Below, piece after piece: positions 1 through 7,196 of a stretch of DNA of 9,587 bases. Where the stretch lies: the NCBI GenBank assembly GCA_030615975.1, contig JAUWYH010000044.1:1-9587 (forward strand), read 5' to 3'. The translations under genes were made by a program, and so were the position numbers. The DNA comes from Candidatus Aminicenantota bacterium (GTDB lineage: Bacteria; Acidobacteriota; Aminicenantia; Aminicenantales; Aminicenantaceae). The first letter of the stretch is position 1, and each line of letters opens with the position of its first letter. The notes below the pieces were generated by a model, which searched no databases, was not told the origin of the DNA, and saw nothing but the letters and a program-made list of their open reading frames with translations.

Positions 1-16
1 TGAGGACAAACCAACC

Positions 17-340
17 GTGATTCTTTTTGCCAATTTTTTAAGTGCTCTTGCAAGGATAATCCACATATTGTTGATGATATATGTCTGGATTGTTATTTTT
101 CGATCTGTTCTATCCTGGGTGAATGTCCCTTCATTATATCAGATTAAGGTTATCCTTTATTATTTGACAGAACCGGTCATGAGACCTTTCCGCAGGATAA
201 TTCCTCCTTATAAGTTGGGAGGGATCGATATCAGCCCAATCGTAGTAATTCTAGTGATCCTGTTTGTAGACTCATTCCTTGTAAAATCTCTATCTTTGTA
301 TGCCCGCCAGTTATTGAGAGGATATACTTCGTATTTTTAA
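17..340 (+). CDS. yggT: YggT family integral membrane protein
   Basis: A 107-residue protein with the YggT layout: a long hydrophobic segment at about residues 7-34, an amphipathic linker carrying the family signature (TEPVMRPFRRIIPP, residues 51-64, then GGIDISPIVV, 68-77), and a second hydrophobic segment at about 70-92. The molecular role of YggT proteins is not well settled; some members are tied to osmotic tolerance, cell division or membrane-complex assembly, so no specific function is claimed. The start is GTG at 17, with TGAGGA at 1-6 as a plausible Shine-Dalgarno. In many bacteria yggT follows proC and precedes a DUF167 (yggU) gene; here a fragment of the latter follows at 381. Family call is confident, exact start a little less so because the window begins just upstream. 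Confidence 0.9.
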   Translation: MILFANFLSALARIIHILLMIYVWIVIFRSVLSWVNVPSLYQIKVILYYLTEPVMRPFRRIIPPYKLGGIDISPIVVILVILFVDSFLVKSLSLYARQLLRGYTSYF

Positions 341-380
341 TAAGCGGGTTTCTCTGAGAATCTTATCTTGAGGAACAGAA

Positions 381-476
381 GTGAGAGGAAAAGAGAGGAT
401 TTATCTTTCTGTTAAAGTTCAGCCACAAGCTCACAAGCGCAAGGTAGAAAAAATATGGATATTTATAACTTTGTGA
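381..476 (+). pseudogene. Truncated DUF167/YggU remnant
   Basis: A 31-codon reading frame starts at GTG 381, with a good Shine-Dalgarno (TTGAGGA, about 368-374) just upstream. Its residues IYLSVKVQPQAHKRKVEKI match the first beta strand and loop of the DUF167 (YggU) family, where the pattern is hydrophobic-x-V-x-V-Q/K-P-x-A/S-x(4)-V. DUF167 proteins are usually about 70-100 residues, and their genes commonly follow yggT. Here the frame loses similarity after about 25 residues, enters the CNT gene out of frame and stops at TGA 474-476. It looks like a gene whose 3' two thirds were deleted when the transporter gene became joined to yggT. It may still be translated as a short leader that couples to the CNT start at 455. 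Match by eye from memory of the family; a profile search would settle it. Confidence 0.6.
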
Positions 477-1765
477 GCTTTGTCGGGATCTTTGTTCTGG
501 CTGGATTCGCCTGGCTTTGTTCGGCTAACAGGAAAGTTATAAATTGGCGTGTTGTTTTTTGGGGGATCAGCCTTCAGCTTCTCTTTGCACTTTTCATTTT
601 TGTTGTGCCAGCAGGAACCAAATTTTTCCTGTTTGTGAATAAAATTGTCGTTGTTGTTCTTGAAAGCGCAACAGCCGGAACAAAATTTCTCTTTGGCCGT
701 CTTGCCTTACCCATAGGGGCGACTACCGAAGCAGGAGAAACCTCCCTTGGTAATATTCTTGCATTCCAGTCTCTTCCTACCATAATCTTTTTCGCCGCCT
801 TAGTGGGGGCCCTCTATTATCTGAAAGTGATGCCTCTTCTCATCAGAGGTTTTGCTTACATTTTCACCAAACTGATGAGGATTTCTGGAGCAGAGTCCCT
901 TTGTGCCTCCAGTAATATTTTTGTTGGAATTGAATCTGCCTTGGTTGTTAAGCCTTACCTTCAAAAGATGACCAAATCAGAGCTTGTGACCGTCCTCTCA
1001 GTAGGGATGGGGACCATCGCCTCCACCGTTCTTGCCCTTTATGTTTTTTTTCTTCAGAGCGAACTTCCTACAATTGCCGGCCATCTTGTCTCTGCTTCTT
1101 TTCTCTCAGCGCCAGCGGCAGTGATTATGGCAAAACTCATCGTGCCTGAGGAAGAAAAGCCAAAAACCCTTGGAAAGAATGTCAAGCCTTATTATGAGCG
1201 AGAGGATAATCTCATTATGGCCATCATCAACGGAGCCAACAGCGGCCTTCGTCTTCTTGGAGGTATCATCACCCTTCTTATCGCCTTCCTAGGCATCGTC
1301 GCCCTCTTTGACCTTATGCTGGGTTTTCTGGGAGGCTATATCAACAGCTGGTTTGGGATAAACTTTGACTGGTCTCTTAAGGCTTTTTTGGGTTATATCT
1401 TTTATCCCTTTACTCTTGTTTTGGGCATTCCACCTGCCGATGCTTTCGAGATATCAAAAGTTATTGGAGAGAGAACAGTTGCCACAGAGATTGTCTCCTA
1501 TCAGAAGCTTTCCCTTCTCATTGCCGAAGGGAAACTTATACATCCTCGCTCGGCTATCATAGCTTCCTATGCCCTCTGTGGTTTTGCCCACATCGCATCT
1601 CTTGCCATTTTTGTTGGGGGTATCGGAGCTTTGGCTCCGAAGCGGGTAAAAGACCTCTCGCGATTAGGCTTCCGAGCCCTTCTTGCTGCTACCCTTGCCT
1701 GTCTTATGACCGGGGCAGTGGCTGGGATTTTTTTCACTGAAGGATCGATTCTCCTCGGCAAGTGA
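455..1765 (+). CDS. Concentrative nucleoside transporter, CNT/NupC family
   Basis: A 436-residue polytopic inner-membrane protein with the CNT order: N-terminal helices (about 5-70), the FQSLPTIIFF motif (104-113), hairpin-1 region GAESLCASSNIFVGIES (145-161), GMGTIASTVLALYV (184-197), the Gate domain LGYIFYPFTLVLGIPP (312-327), and the C-terminal motif SYALCGFAHIASLAIFVGGIGALAP (371-395). CNTs import nucleosides with Na+ or H+ for salvage. N154 matches the Na+-site Asn of Vibrio CNT and E345 its Glu332. Two things are unusual. The hairpin-1 tip reads G-I-E instead of G-Q-T/S-E, so the base-contacting Gln is missing and the loop is one residue shorter. H379 replaces the Asn of the FANFSS motif. 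Substrate range may therefore differ from classic uridine/adenosine carriers (inference). The ATG at 455 has AAGGT at 441-445 upstream and lies inside the DUF167 remnant. Confidence 0.93.
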   Translation: MDIYNFVSFVGIFVLAGFAWLCSANRKVINWRVVFWGISLQLLFALFIFVVPAGTKFFLFVNKIVVVVLESATAGTKFLFGRLALPIGATTEAGETSLGNILAFQSLPTIIFFAALVGALYYLKVMPLLIRGFAYIFTKLMRISGAESLCASSNIFVGIESALVVKPYLQKMTKSELVTVLSVGMGTIASTVLALYVFFLQSELPTIAGHLVSASFLSAPAAVIMAKLIVPEEEKPKTLGKNVKPYYEREDNLIMAIINGANSGLRLLGGIITLLIAFLGIVALFDLMLGFLGGYINSWFGINFDWSLKAFLGYIFYPFTLVLGIPPADAFEISKVIGERTVATEIVSYQKLSLLIAEGKLIHPRSAIIASYALCGFAHIASLAIFVGGIGALAPKRVKDLSRLGFRALLAATLACLMTGAVAGIFFTEGSILLGK

Positions 1766-1800
1766 AGAAAGAAGGGGCTTTTTTCTTGTGTTTTTATTTT
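1765..1800 (+). terminator. Probable intrinsic terminator after the CNT gene
   Basis: AAGAAAGAAG (1765-1774) pairs with CTTTTTTCTT (1778-1787) through nine Watson-Crick pairs and one G-U pair around a GGG loop. The tract TTTTTATTTT follows from 1791. The hairpin starts on the last base of the stop codon. The stem is mostly A-U, so it would be weak, but place and T-rich tail fit a terminator separating the transporter from the downstream usp operon. Confidence 0.5.
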
Positions 1801-1813
1801 TTCCTGTTAAAAT
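1786..1813 (+). promoter_or_regulatory. Possible sigma-70-type promoter for the usp operon
   Basis: TTGTGT (1786-1791) and TAAAAT (1808-1813) are spaced by 16 bp, 44 bp before the usp start codon. The -10 is good and the -35 fair. It sits just after the putative CNT terminator, where a promoter for usp-dprA-topA-xerC would be expected. Weak evidence, as the region is AT-rich. Confidence 0.3.
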
Positions 1814-1856
1814 ATTCGTTGAAATTTGCAAGTGAAGCTAAAACGAGGAGAGAAAA

Positions 1857-2738
1857 ATGCCTGATTTTTTAAAAAAGATTCTTTGGGCAACTGACTTTTC
1901 TGATGAAGCTCAGGAAGCCCTTCTTTATGCCGATGCTTTTTCGAAAGCCTTCAAAGCTCGGCTCATAGCTCTCCATGTGGTGCCTGATTTTGCTCCTGCA
2001 CTCTACGACATGGCTTCTGTCATCAAGGGAGAATTGGCAAGGAGAGTGGACTCCATAAAGAAAGAGGCAAAGAAAAGGCTTGAGACCTTAATGAAGGCAA
2101 AAGGGATTTCTTTCGAGATAATTGTTCAAGAAGGCACAGCTTCGAAAAAGATTATAGAGATTGCCGAGGAGAAAGAAGTTGATCTCATCGTGATCGGAAG
2201 GCGGGGGTTGTCGGCGATCGAGAAGCTTTTCATCGGGAGCGTGGCCAATCAGATTTTAAGGAACTCCTCTGTGCCTATCCTGGTGACCAAGAAAAAGAAG
2301 GGGAAGCCTCGATTTCGAAAGATTCTTGTTCCCACTGATTTTTCTGCTCAAGAGGAAGTGGAAAGGGATTATGCCTGGAAGATAGCCAAAGGTTTAGATG
2401 CATCTGAACTTACCCTTCTTCATGTTCTCGAGCTTCATGACTATGAATTTTCGCCTAAAGTCCTGGATGATATGTTTGAGATTGTTTTGAAAAAACTCAA
2501 GAAAAGAAAGAAGAGGGAGAAGGAGGACATCAGGGTCTCTGAGGAAGTCTACCGGGCTATCAATGCCTCGATTGGGATTGTAGATTATGCCGAAACCCAT
2601 CAATTTGACTTAATCGTTATATCTACTTGTACTCAAAGCAAATTGGAACGATTCTTTTTGGGAAGTACGACTGAGAAGGTTATCTCTCACTCTTATATTC
2701 CTATTTTTGCTATTCCTCCCTCTCAGTGTGCTCAATAA
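1857..2738 (+). CDS. Universal stress protein with two UspA domains
   Basis: A 293-residue soluble protein made of two UspA folds: residues about 4-145 (KKILWATDFSDEA...VPILVTKKK) and about 152-287 (FRKILVPTDFSAQEE...IPIFAIPP). The first domain carries the ATP-binding signature G-x2-G-x9-G-S (G114, G117, G127, S128). The second has S256 and T259 in place of the two glycines and keeps only G269-S270, so it probably does not bind ATP the same way. A very basic helix (residues 211-222, rich in K and R) lies in the second domain. Usp proteins help cells survive starvation, oxidative or membrane stress; their direct targets are mostly unknown. Start at ATG 1857 follows a clear GAGGAGAG Shine-Dalgarno. 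The stop TAA (2736-2738) abuts or overlaps the dprA start, so it seems to head a four-gene operon. Confidence 0.92.
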   Translation: MPDFLKKILWATDFSDEAQEALLYADAFSKAFKARLIALHVVPDFAPALYDMASVIKGELARRVDSIKKEAKKRLETLMKAKGISFEIIVQEGTASKKIIEIAEEKEVDLIVIGRRGLSAIEKLFIGSVANQILRNSSVPILVTKKKKGKPRFRKILVPTDFSAQEEVERDYAWKIAKGLDASELTLLHVLELHDYEFSPKVLDDMFEIVLKKLKKRKKREKEDIRVSEEVYRAINASIGIVDYAETHQFDLIVISTCTQSKLERFFLGSTTEKVISHSYIPIFAIPPSQCAQ

Positions 2739-2740
2739 AG

Positions 2741-3841
2741 GTGGAAGATAATCAGAGATATTGGGTCGCTTTAAACCTTGTTCTTGCCGAAAATTTAAGG
2801 GCGGCAAAAAAAATTGCGGATCATTTCCCTCATATCAGGGAGGCTTTTGAAACTTCAAGTGAAAACCTTGTTGCTTTAGGTATAGAAGAGGATAAAGCCC
2901 GAAGGATTGCTTCTTCTAAGATTCTTGATCAAGCCTCGAGAGAAATTGAAAGAATCGAGAAAAAAAAATATTTGATTCTTACCCTAGAGGATAAGGAATA
3001 TCCAGAGTATCTAAGAGAAGTTTTTGACCCTCCCTTCGTCCTTTATTGTGCAGGGAAGGTCGAAGCGCTTAAAGGACCTGCTGTTTCCATCGTAGGAGTA
3101 CGCAAGCCTTCGCCTTATGGCAGGGCTGTCGCCGAGAGGCTGGCCGAAGCGCTTGCTTCTCGGGGGATTGTTGTTGTCAGCGGCTTGGCCCGTGGTATAG
3201 ATTCTATGGCTCATTTGGGAGCCCTTAAAGGAGGAAGAACGGTTGCCGTGTTAGGTTCAGGGTTGGATAACATATATCCAAGGGAAAATCGACGTCTGTT
3301 TGAGAGAATTGTCGAGCAGGGAGCTGTTGTCTCAGAATTTCCCTTAGGATCTCCGCCATTGGGGTTTCATTTCCCTATAAGAAACAGGATCATCAGTGGT
3401 ATTTCTCTTGCTATTGTGGTTGTTGAAGCCAAAAAGAGAAGCGGTTCTTTGATTTCGGCCCGATTAGCCTTGGAGCAAAACAGAGAAGTGATGGCTGTTC
3501 CGGGAAATGTTACTTCTGAACTCAGTCAAGGTGCCAACTGGTTGATTAAATCCGGAGCAAAGCTTGTTGAATGCTGGGAAGATGTTGCAGAAGAACTTCC
3601 TTCCCCTTTGAAAGAACAACTTCTATCTCAGAAAAAGGAGGAAGAAAGAAAGCTTCCTCTGATGAACGCTCAGGAAAGAAAGCTTTTTGAACTCCTAAAA
3701 ATAGACTCTCTTACGCACATCGATGAGATTATAGATATGAGTGATTTTTCGGTCTCGGAAGCGCTATCTATTTTGCTAAGCCTGGAGCTTAAAGGGTGGA
3801 TCTACCAAAGTCCTGGAAAATATTTTCAGAGGAGATGGTAA
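2741..3841 (+). CDS. dprA: DNA processing protein DprA (Smf)
   Basis: A 366-residue DprA from GTG 2741; GTG 2726 would add five residues and overlap usp by 13 nt. I prefer 2741 because the product then begins MEDNQRYWVALNLV, as DprA proteins usually do, but neither start has a well-spaced Shine-Dalgarno, so coupling to usp translation is likely. Counting from 2741, an N-terminal helical/HhH-like domain covers about 1-75. The Rossmann-like DprA core covers about 78-285, with VGVRKPSPYG, SGLARGIDSMAH, VAVLGSGLDNIYP, FPIRNRIISG, VVVEAKKRSGSLISA and AVPGN...QGAN.LI..GA all present. A C-terminal winged-helix domain lies at about 305-366. DprA binds incoming single-stranded DNA, displaces SSB and loads RecA during natural transformation. 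It is followed directly by topA, with TAA overlapping ATG by one base. Confidence 0.95.
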   Translation: MEDNQRYWVALNLVLAENLRAAKKIADHFPHIREAFETSSENLVALGIEEDKARRIASSKILDQASREIERIEKKKYLILTLEDKEYPEYLREVFDPPFVLYCAGKVEALKGPAVSIVGVRKPSPYGRAVAERLAEALASRGIVVVSGLARGIDSMAHLGALKGGRTVAVLGSGLDNIYPRENRRLFERIVEQGAVVSEFPLGSPPLGFHFPIRNRIISGISLAIVVVEAKKRSGSLISARLALEQNREVMAVPGNVTSELSQGANWLIKSGAKLVECWEDVAEELPSPLKEQLLSQKKEEERKLPLMNAQERKLFELLKIDSLTHIDEIIDMSDFSVSEALSILLSLELKGWIYQSPGKYFQRRW

Positions 3842-6081
3842 TGGAGAAGCGTCTGGTTATCGTTGAATCCCCTGCTAAGGCGAGAACAGTTAATCGCTAC
3901 TTGGGCCATCGCTTTTTGGTTAAAGCTTCTATGGGCCATATTCGCGATCTTCCTAGAGAGAGATTAGGTGTGGATATAAAACACGAGTTTAGACCTGACT
4001 ATGAGATTATTCCTGAGAGGAAAAAGACAGTTGCTGAACTGCAAAAGTTTGCTAAACAGTGTGAGGCTGTCTTTCTTGCTGCTGATCCTGATAGAGAAGG
4101 AGAGGCGATATGCTGGCATCTGAGTGAAGTGCTTGGAGATGCCAATAAAAACATCTATCGTGTTCTTTTTCATGAGATCACAAAGAAAGCCATCCAAGAG
4201 GCCTTTAACAATTTAGGACATCTCGACCGGGGAAAGATCGAAGCCCAACAGACGAGAAGAATACTGGATAGACTTGTTGGCTATCTTATCAGTCCTTTGC
4301 TTTGGAAGAAAATTGGAAAAGGATTGAGCGCAGGCCGAGTGCAATCGATAACGCTTCGAATGATCTGTGATAGGGAAAAGGAGATAAAAGATTTCGTCCT
4401 TGAAGAATATTGGACGATAACAGCCCATCTTCAGGCCGCCGATCCACCTCCTTTTAAAGCATCCCTGACTAAAATCGAGGGGAAGAAGGTAAAAATTAAG
4501 GATGAGAAGAAAACTAAAGAGATAGTCTCTGAACTTCCCAAAATTCCTTTTATACTTGAAAAAGTCAGGGTGGAAGAAAAAAAGAAAAAGCCCTTTCCTC
4601 CTTACATCACCAGCACTCTTCAACAGGATAGTTTTCGTTATCTTCGTTTTCCGGTGAAAAAGACAATGGCCATTGCTCAAAGGCTCTATGAAGGGCTTGA
4701 AATCGGTGATATGGGGTTGGTGGGTTTAATCACTTACATGAGGACAGACTCTGTTCGCGCCTCTGATGAGGCTCTCTTTCGGACTCGAAAATATATAAAG
4801 GAGAACTATCCTCAGGGTTATTTGCCCAAGAGAGCCCGTATTTACAAGAACAAAAAAAGGGCTCAGGATGCCCACGAAGCTATCCGCCCCACAACGCTTT
4901 CGCTCCCTCCGCAAGAGGTCAAACCTTTTCTAAAAAAAGAGGAATACAGCCTTTACAATCTGATTTGGAATCGGTTCATAGCTTCTCAGATGAACTCGGC
5001 CTTAATAGAAGAAACAGAGTTTCAAATTAAGGCTTCAAAATATCAGTTCATGGCCAAAGGAGAGGTCATGAAATTCGATGGGTTCTTAGTCCTTTATCCC
5101 AAGATGAAAAAAGAAAAGAAGATTTTGCCAAAAGCGGAAGAAGGAGAAGAATTGAAGCTTCTTGACCTCGAGCCTAAGCAGAATTTCACTCAGCCTCCTC
5201 CCCGTTATACAGAAGGGAGTCTGGTTAGAGAATTAGAGTCAAGAGGGATAGGGCGGCCAAGCACCTACGTTCCCATTATTGCCACTTTACAGAACCGTGT
5301 TTACGTCGTTAAAGAAAAGGGAAAGTTTATTCCCACCGATTTAGGGTTATTTGTCACCGATTTTTTGATTAAAAATTTTCCCGACTTGATGGAATTTGAA
5401 TTTACGGCCAAATTTGAGGAAGAACTTGACCGTATCGGTGAAGGCCAGCAGGATTGGTTAGACTATTTGAAAAATTATTATTCTTACCTGGAGAGAGACT
5501 TAAATCAAGCTATGAAGAGCGAAGGAGTCAAAAGGAAAGGGATCCCGGTGGAGGATGTTTGTCCTGAATGCGGCCGCCAACTCGTTATTAAGGAAGGACG
5601 TTACGGGCGTTTTAAAGCCTGTTCAGGGTATCCAGAGTGTAAGCATAGAGAGAGTATCCACAAAAAAGAAGCAAAACCTCTGGAAGAGAAGTGTCCCAGA
5701 TGTGGATCACACCTGGTTTTGCGCTCTGGAAGATACGGCACTTTTATTGCTTGTTCCGATTATCCACGGTGTACTTATATAAAAAAAGATAGGAAGGACA
5801 CGGGTATTCCTTGTCCTTCAGAATGCGGAGGGACGATCGTCCGCAAAAAGACGAAAAAGGGGAAGATCTTCTTTGGTTGCAGCAGTTTTCCCAAGTGCAA
5901 ATTTGCTACCTGGGATGAGCCCATTTCTCAGCCCTGTCCGGAGTGCGGCCGCGAGTTTATCCTCCGCAGAAATCCGATAAAAGGAGAGCCTTCCATTTAT
6001 TGCAGCAATGATCAATGTAGCTTCGAAGAGACAGTGAAGCGGGAGAAAATCTGGGAGAAGAAATCAGATTCTCTTGATTAA
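3841..6081 (+). CDS. topA: DNA topoisomerase I (type IA)
   Basis: A 746-residue enzyme that relaxes negative supercoils by cutting one strand through a 5'-phosphotyrosine link. The start ATG 3841 overlaps the dprA stop (TAATG) and has AGAGGAG at 3828-3834; in-frame ATG 3835 is less well spaced. The TOPRIM domain (about 3-115) has E9 and the acidic triad in ADPDREGE (D82, D84, E86). The catalytic tyrosine is Y299 in TYMRTDS. LSAGRVQS (162-169), QDAHEAIRPT (342-351) and SRGIGRPSTY (467-476) are classic type IA motifs. The C terminus holds four Cys4 zinc ribbons: C574/577/594/600, C618/621/638/644, C658/662/680/686 (a C-x3-C variant) and C699/702/721/726. All sixteen cysteines are present. E. 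coli TopA is longer (865 residues). No sign of truncation. Confidence 0.97.
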   Translation: MEKRLVIVESPAKARTVNRYLGHRFLVKASMGHIRDLPRERLGVDIKHEFRPDYEIIPERKKTVAELQKFAKQCEAVFLAADPDREGEAICWHLSEVLGDANKNIYRVLFHEITKKAIQEAFNNLGHLDRGKIEAQQTRRILDRLVGYLISPLLWKKIGKGLSAGRVQSITLRMICDREKEIKDFVLEEYWTITAHLQAADPPPFKASLTKIEGKKVKIKDEKKTKEIVSELPKIPFILEKVRVEEKKKKPFPPYITSTLQQDSFRYLRFPVKKTMAIAQRLYEGLEIGDMGLVGLITYMRTDSVRASDEALFRTRKYIKENYPQGYLPKRARIYKNKKRAQDAHEAIRPTTLSLPPQEVKPFLKKEEYSLYNLIWNRFIASQMNSALIEETEFQIKASKYQFMAKGEVMKFDGFLVLYPKMKKEKKILPKAEEGEELKLLDLEPKQNFTQPPPRYTEGSLVRELESRGIGRPSTYVPIIATLQNRVYVVKEKGKFIPTDLGLFVTDFLIKNFPDLMEFEFTAKFEEELDRIGEGQQDWLDYLKNYYSYLERDLNQAMKSEGVKRKGIPVEDVCPECGRQLVIKEGRYGRFKACSGYPECKHRESIHKKEAKPLEEKCPRCGSHLVLRSGRYGTFIACSDYPRCTYIKKDRKDTGIPCPSECGGTIVRKKTKKGKIFFGCSSFPKCKFATWDEPISQPCPECGREFILRRNPIKGEPSIYCSNDQCSFEETVKREKIWEKKSDSLD

Positions 6082-6094
6082 GACCCAAATTAAG

Positions 6095-6982
6095 ATGAGA
6101 AAAGAGCTAAACAAATTCCTCAACTACCTCCGGTATGAAAAAAACTCATCCTCTTATACAATCGTAAGTTATCGAAGAGATTTAGCACAGGTGGCTGATT
6201 ATTTGGAAGAAAAGAGAGTGAAATTAAGGGAGATCGACAATCTCATCCTACGCGGGTTTCTGGCGAGACTCCATGAAAGAGGAAATAAGAAGTCAACTGT
6301 AGCCCGTAAGTTAGCATCGATTCGCTCATTTCTCCAGTTTTGTCTGAAGAAACGATGGCTGGAGGATAACCCGGCCAGAGTGATGGCCACACCAAAACAA
6401 GAAATACATGTTCCCTCTTTTTTATCAGAAGATGAGATGGTCCATTTTTTAGATTTGCCTCAAAAACCGGGAAATGTCCTGGATTTAAGAGATAAAGCCC
6501 TCCTTGAATTTCTTTATGCCACAGGGATACGTGTCGGTGAGCTTGTGGGGATAAATGTTGAAGATATGAATTTCGCAGAACGTTTGATTAGGGTTCGAGG
6601 TAAAGGCAAAAAGGAGAGGCTTTTACCTTTCGGGAGAAAAGCGGAGGAGAGTCTCCGCTCTTACTTCCATCTGAGAGGCTTGATCAATAAGGGGAAAATC
6701 GAGGAAAAGCCTCTATTTTTGAATTACCGCGGGGGGAGACTTACCTCTCGGTCGGTAGAAAGGATCGTTGATAAGTACATTCGTCGGGCGGCGCTTCGAA
6801 GGAAAATCAGCCCTCACTCGCTTCGCCATTCTTTTGCATCCCATCTTTTAAGCCGCGGAGCTGATTTAAGAGTCATCCAGGAACTTCTGGGACATGAGAG
6901 CTTGGCCACCACCCAAAAATACACTCATATCGATTTGAGGCAGTTGCTGGAGGTCTATCGCAAAAGCCATCCTCGCTCCTAA
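6095..6982 (+). CDS. xerC: Tyrosine recombinase XerC
   Basis: A 295-residue tyrosine recombinase of Xer type. An N-terminal SAM-like core-binding domain covers about 1-90 (FLNYLRYEKN.S..TI.SYRRDL) and the catalytic domain about 108-286. Catalytic residues are all visible: R146 (ATGIRVGEL), K170 (RGKGKKERLLP), H241 and R244 (HSLRHSFA), H267 (LLGHESLATT) and nucleophile Y276 (QKYTHID). The ending VYRKSHPRS is XerC-like. With a XerD partner it resolves chromosome dimers at dif. The ATG at 6095 gives the usual Xer N terminus; TTG 6074, overlapping topA, would add seven residues. Neither has a strong Shine-Dalgarno. The 13-bp gap to topA supports one transcript, and a dprA-topA-xerC/codV order is known from Firmicutes. 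No hslVU or trmFO follows here. Confidence 0.93.
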   Translation: MRKELNKFLNYLRYEKNSSSYTIVSYRRDLAQVADYLEEKRVKLREIDNLILRGFLARLHERGNKKSTVARKLASIRSFLQFCLKKRWLEDNPARVMATPKQEIHVPSFLSEDEMVHFLDLPQKPGNVLDLRDKALLEFLYATGIRVGELVGINVEDMNFAERLIRVRGKGKKERLLPFGRKAEESLRSYFHLRGLINKGKIEEKPLFLNYRGGRLTSRSVERIVDKYIRRAALRRKISPHSLRHSFASHLLSRGADLRVIQELLGHESLATTQKYTHIDLRQLLEVYRKSHPRS

Positions 6983-6994
6983 ATAAAAAAAAGT

Positions 6995-7139
6995 GGTTCA
7001 TCTCCCAATTAGTTGAAAAATAATATAAGAGACATATAATTAAGCTGTTATTACCGCCTCTTTTTGTCATTCCTGCTTTCGCAGGAATGACATTCTGTAA
7101 AAAAGGTATTAATTTTTTCAACTAAATGGGAGATGAACC
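6995..7139. mobile_element. MITE-like element with 26-bp terminal inverted repeats
   Basis: Arms at 6995-7020 and 7114-7139 are inverted copies with 25 of 26 bases matching; the mismatch pairs 7008 with 7126. Each begins GGTTCATCTCCCA. The octamer AAAAAAGT sits directly outside both ends (6987-6994 and 7140-7147), as expected for an 8-bp target-site duplication, although its A-rich content weakens that argument. The 93-bp interior codes for nothing and carries a palindrome at 7065-7092. No transposase is present, so it would be mobilised in trans. Ends starting GG and an 8-bp duplication recall ISL3-type elements, but that is a guess. It lies 12 bp after the xerC stop. Confidence 0.7.
7065..7092. 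repeat. Perfect 12-bp palindrome, GTCATTCC-type dispersed repeat
   Basis: TGTCATTCCTGC (7065-7076), loop TTTC, GCAGGAATGACA (7081-7092). The arms are perfectly complementary. It resembles the GTCATTCC...GGAATGAC palindromes scattered through intergenic regions of many bacterial genomes (recalled, not searched). It lies inside the MITE-like element and is not followed by a T-tract on either strand, so it is not a standard terminator. Confidence 0.65.
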
Positions 7140-7143
7140 AAAA

Positions 7144-7196
7144 AAGTAAACTTTTGTTGTCAATGAAACGAGGGTTTTGTCAACAAGAGTTTACTT
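7144..7196 (+). terminator. Long hairpin, possible terminator of the xerC operon
   Basis: AAGTAAACTTTTGTTG (7144-7159) pairs with 7181-7196 over 16 positions, with one G-U pair. After a 3-nt bulge, 7163-7169 pairs with 7174-7180 (two wobble pairs) around a GAGG tetraloop, so nearly all 53 nt are paired. CTTTT follows the stem at 7197-7201, and the A-tract before it can pair with those T's. It could be the operon's terminator, a structured 3' end, or a regulator-binding dyad. The inserted element at 6995-7139 sits at its 5' foot, so the hairpin would have begun only about 10 nt after the xerC stop before insertion. Confidence 0.45.

Noticed and set aside
4213..4680. 155-codon open frame on the minus strand inside topA
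   Set aside because: It lies wholly within an unambiguous, fully motif-bearing topA on the other strand, and its product shows no recognisable family pattern; best seen as an antisense shadow.
7065..7100. GTCATTCC palindrome as an intrinsic terminator
   Set aside because: No T-tract follows the stem on either strand.
6873..7121. 82-codon minus-strand frame spanning the end of xerC and the MITE-like element
   Set aside because: It reads through inverted repeats and the antisense of xerC; part of its product (VIPAKAGM) is simply the translation of the GTCATTCC palindrome.
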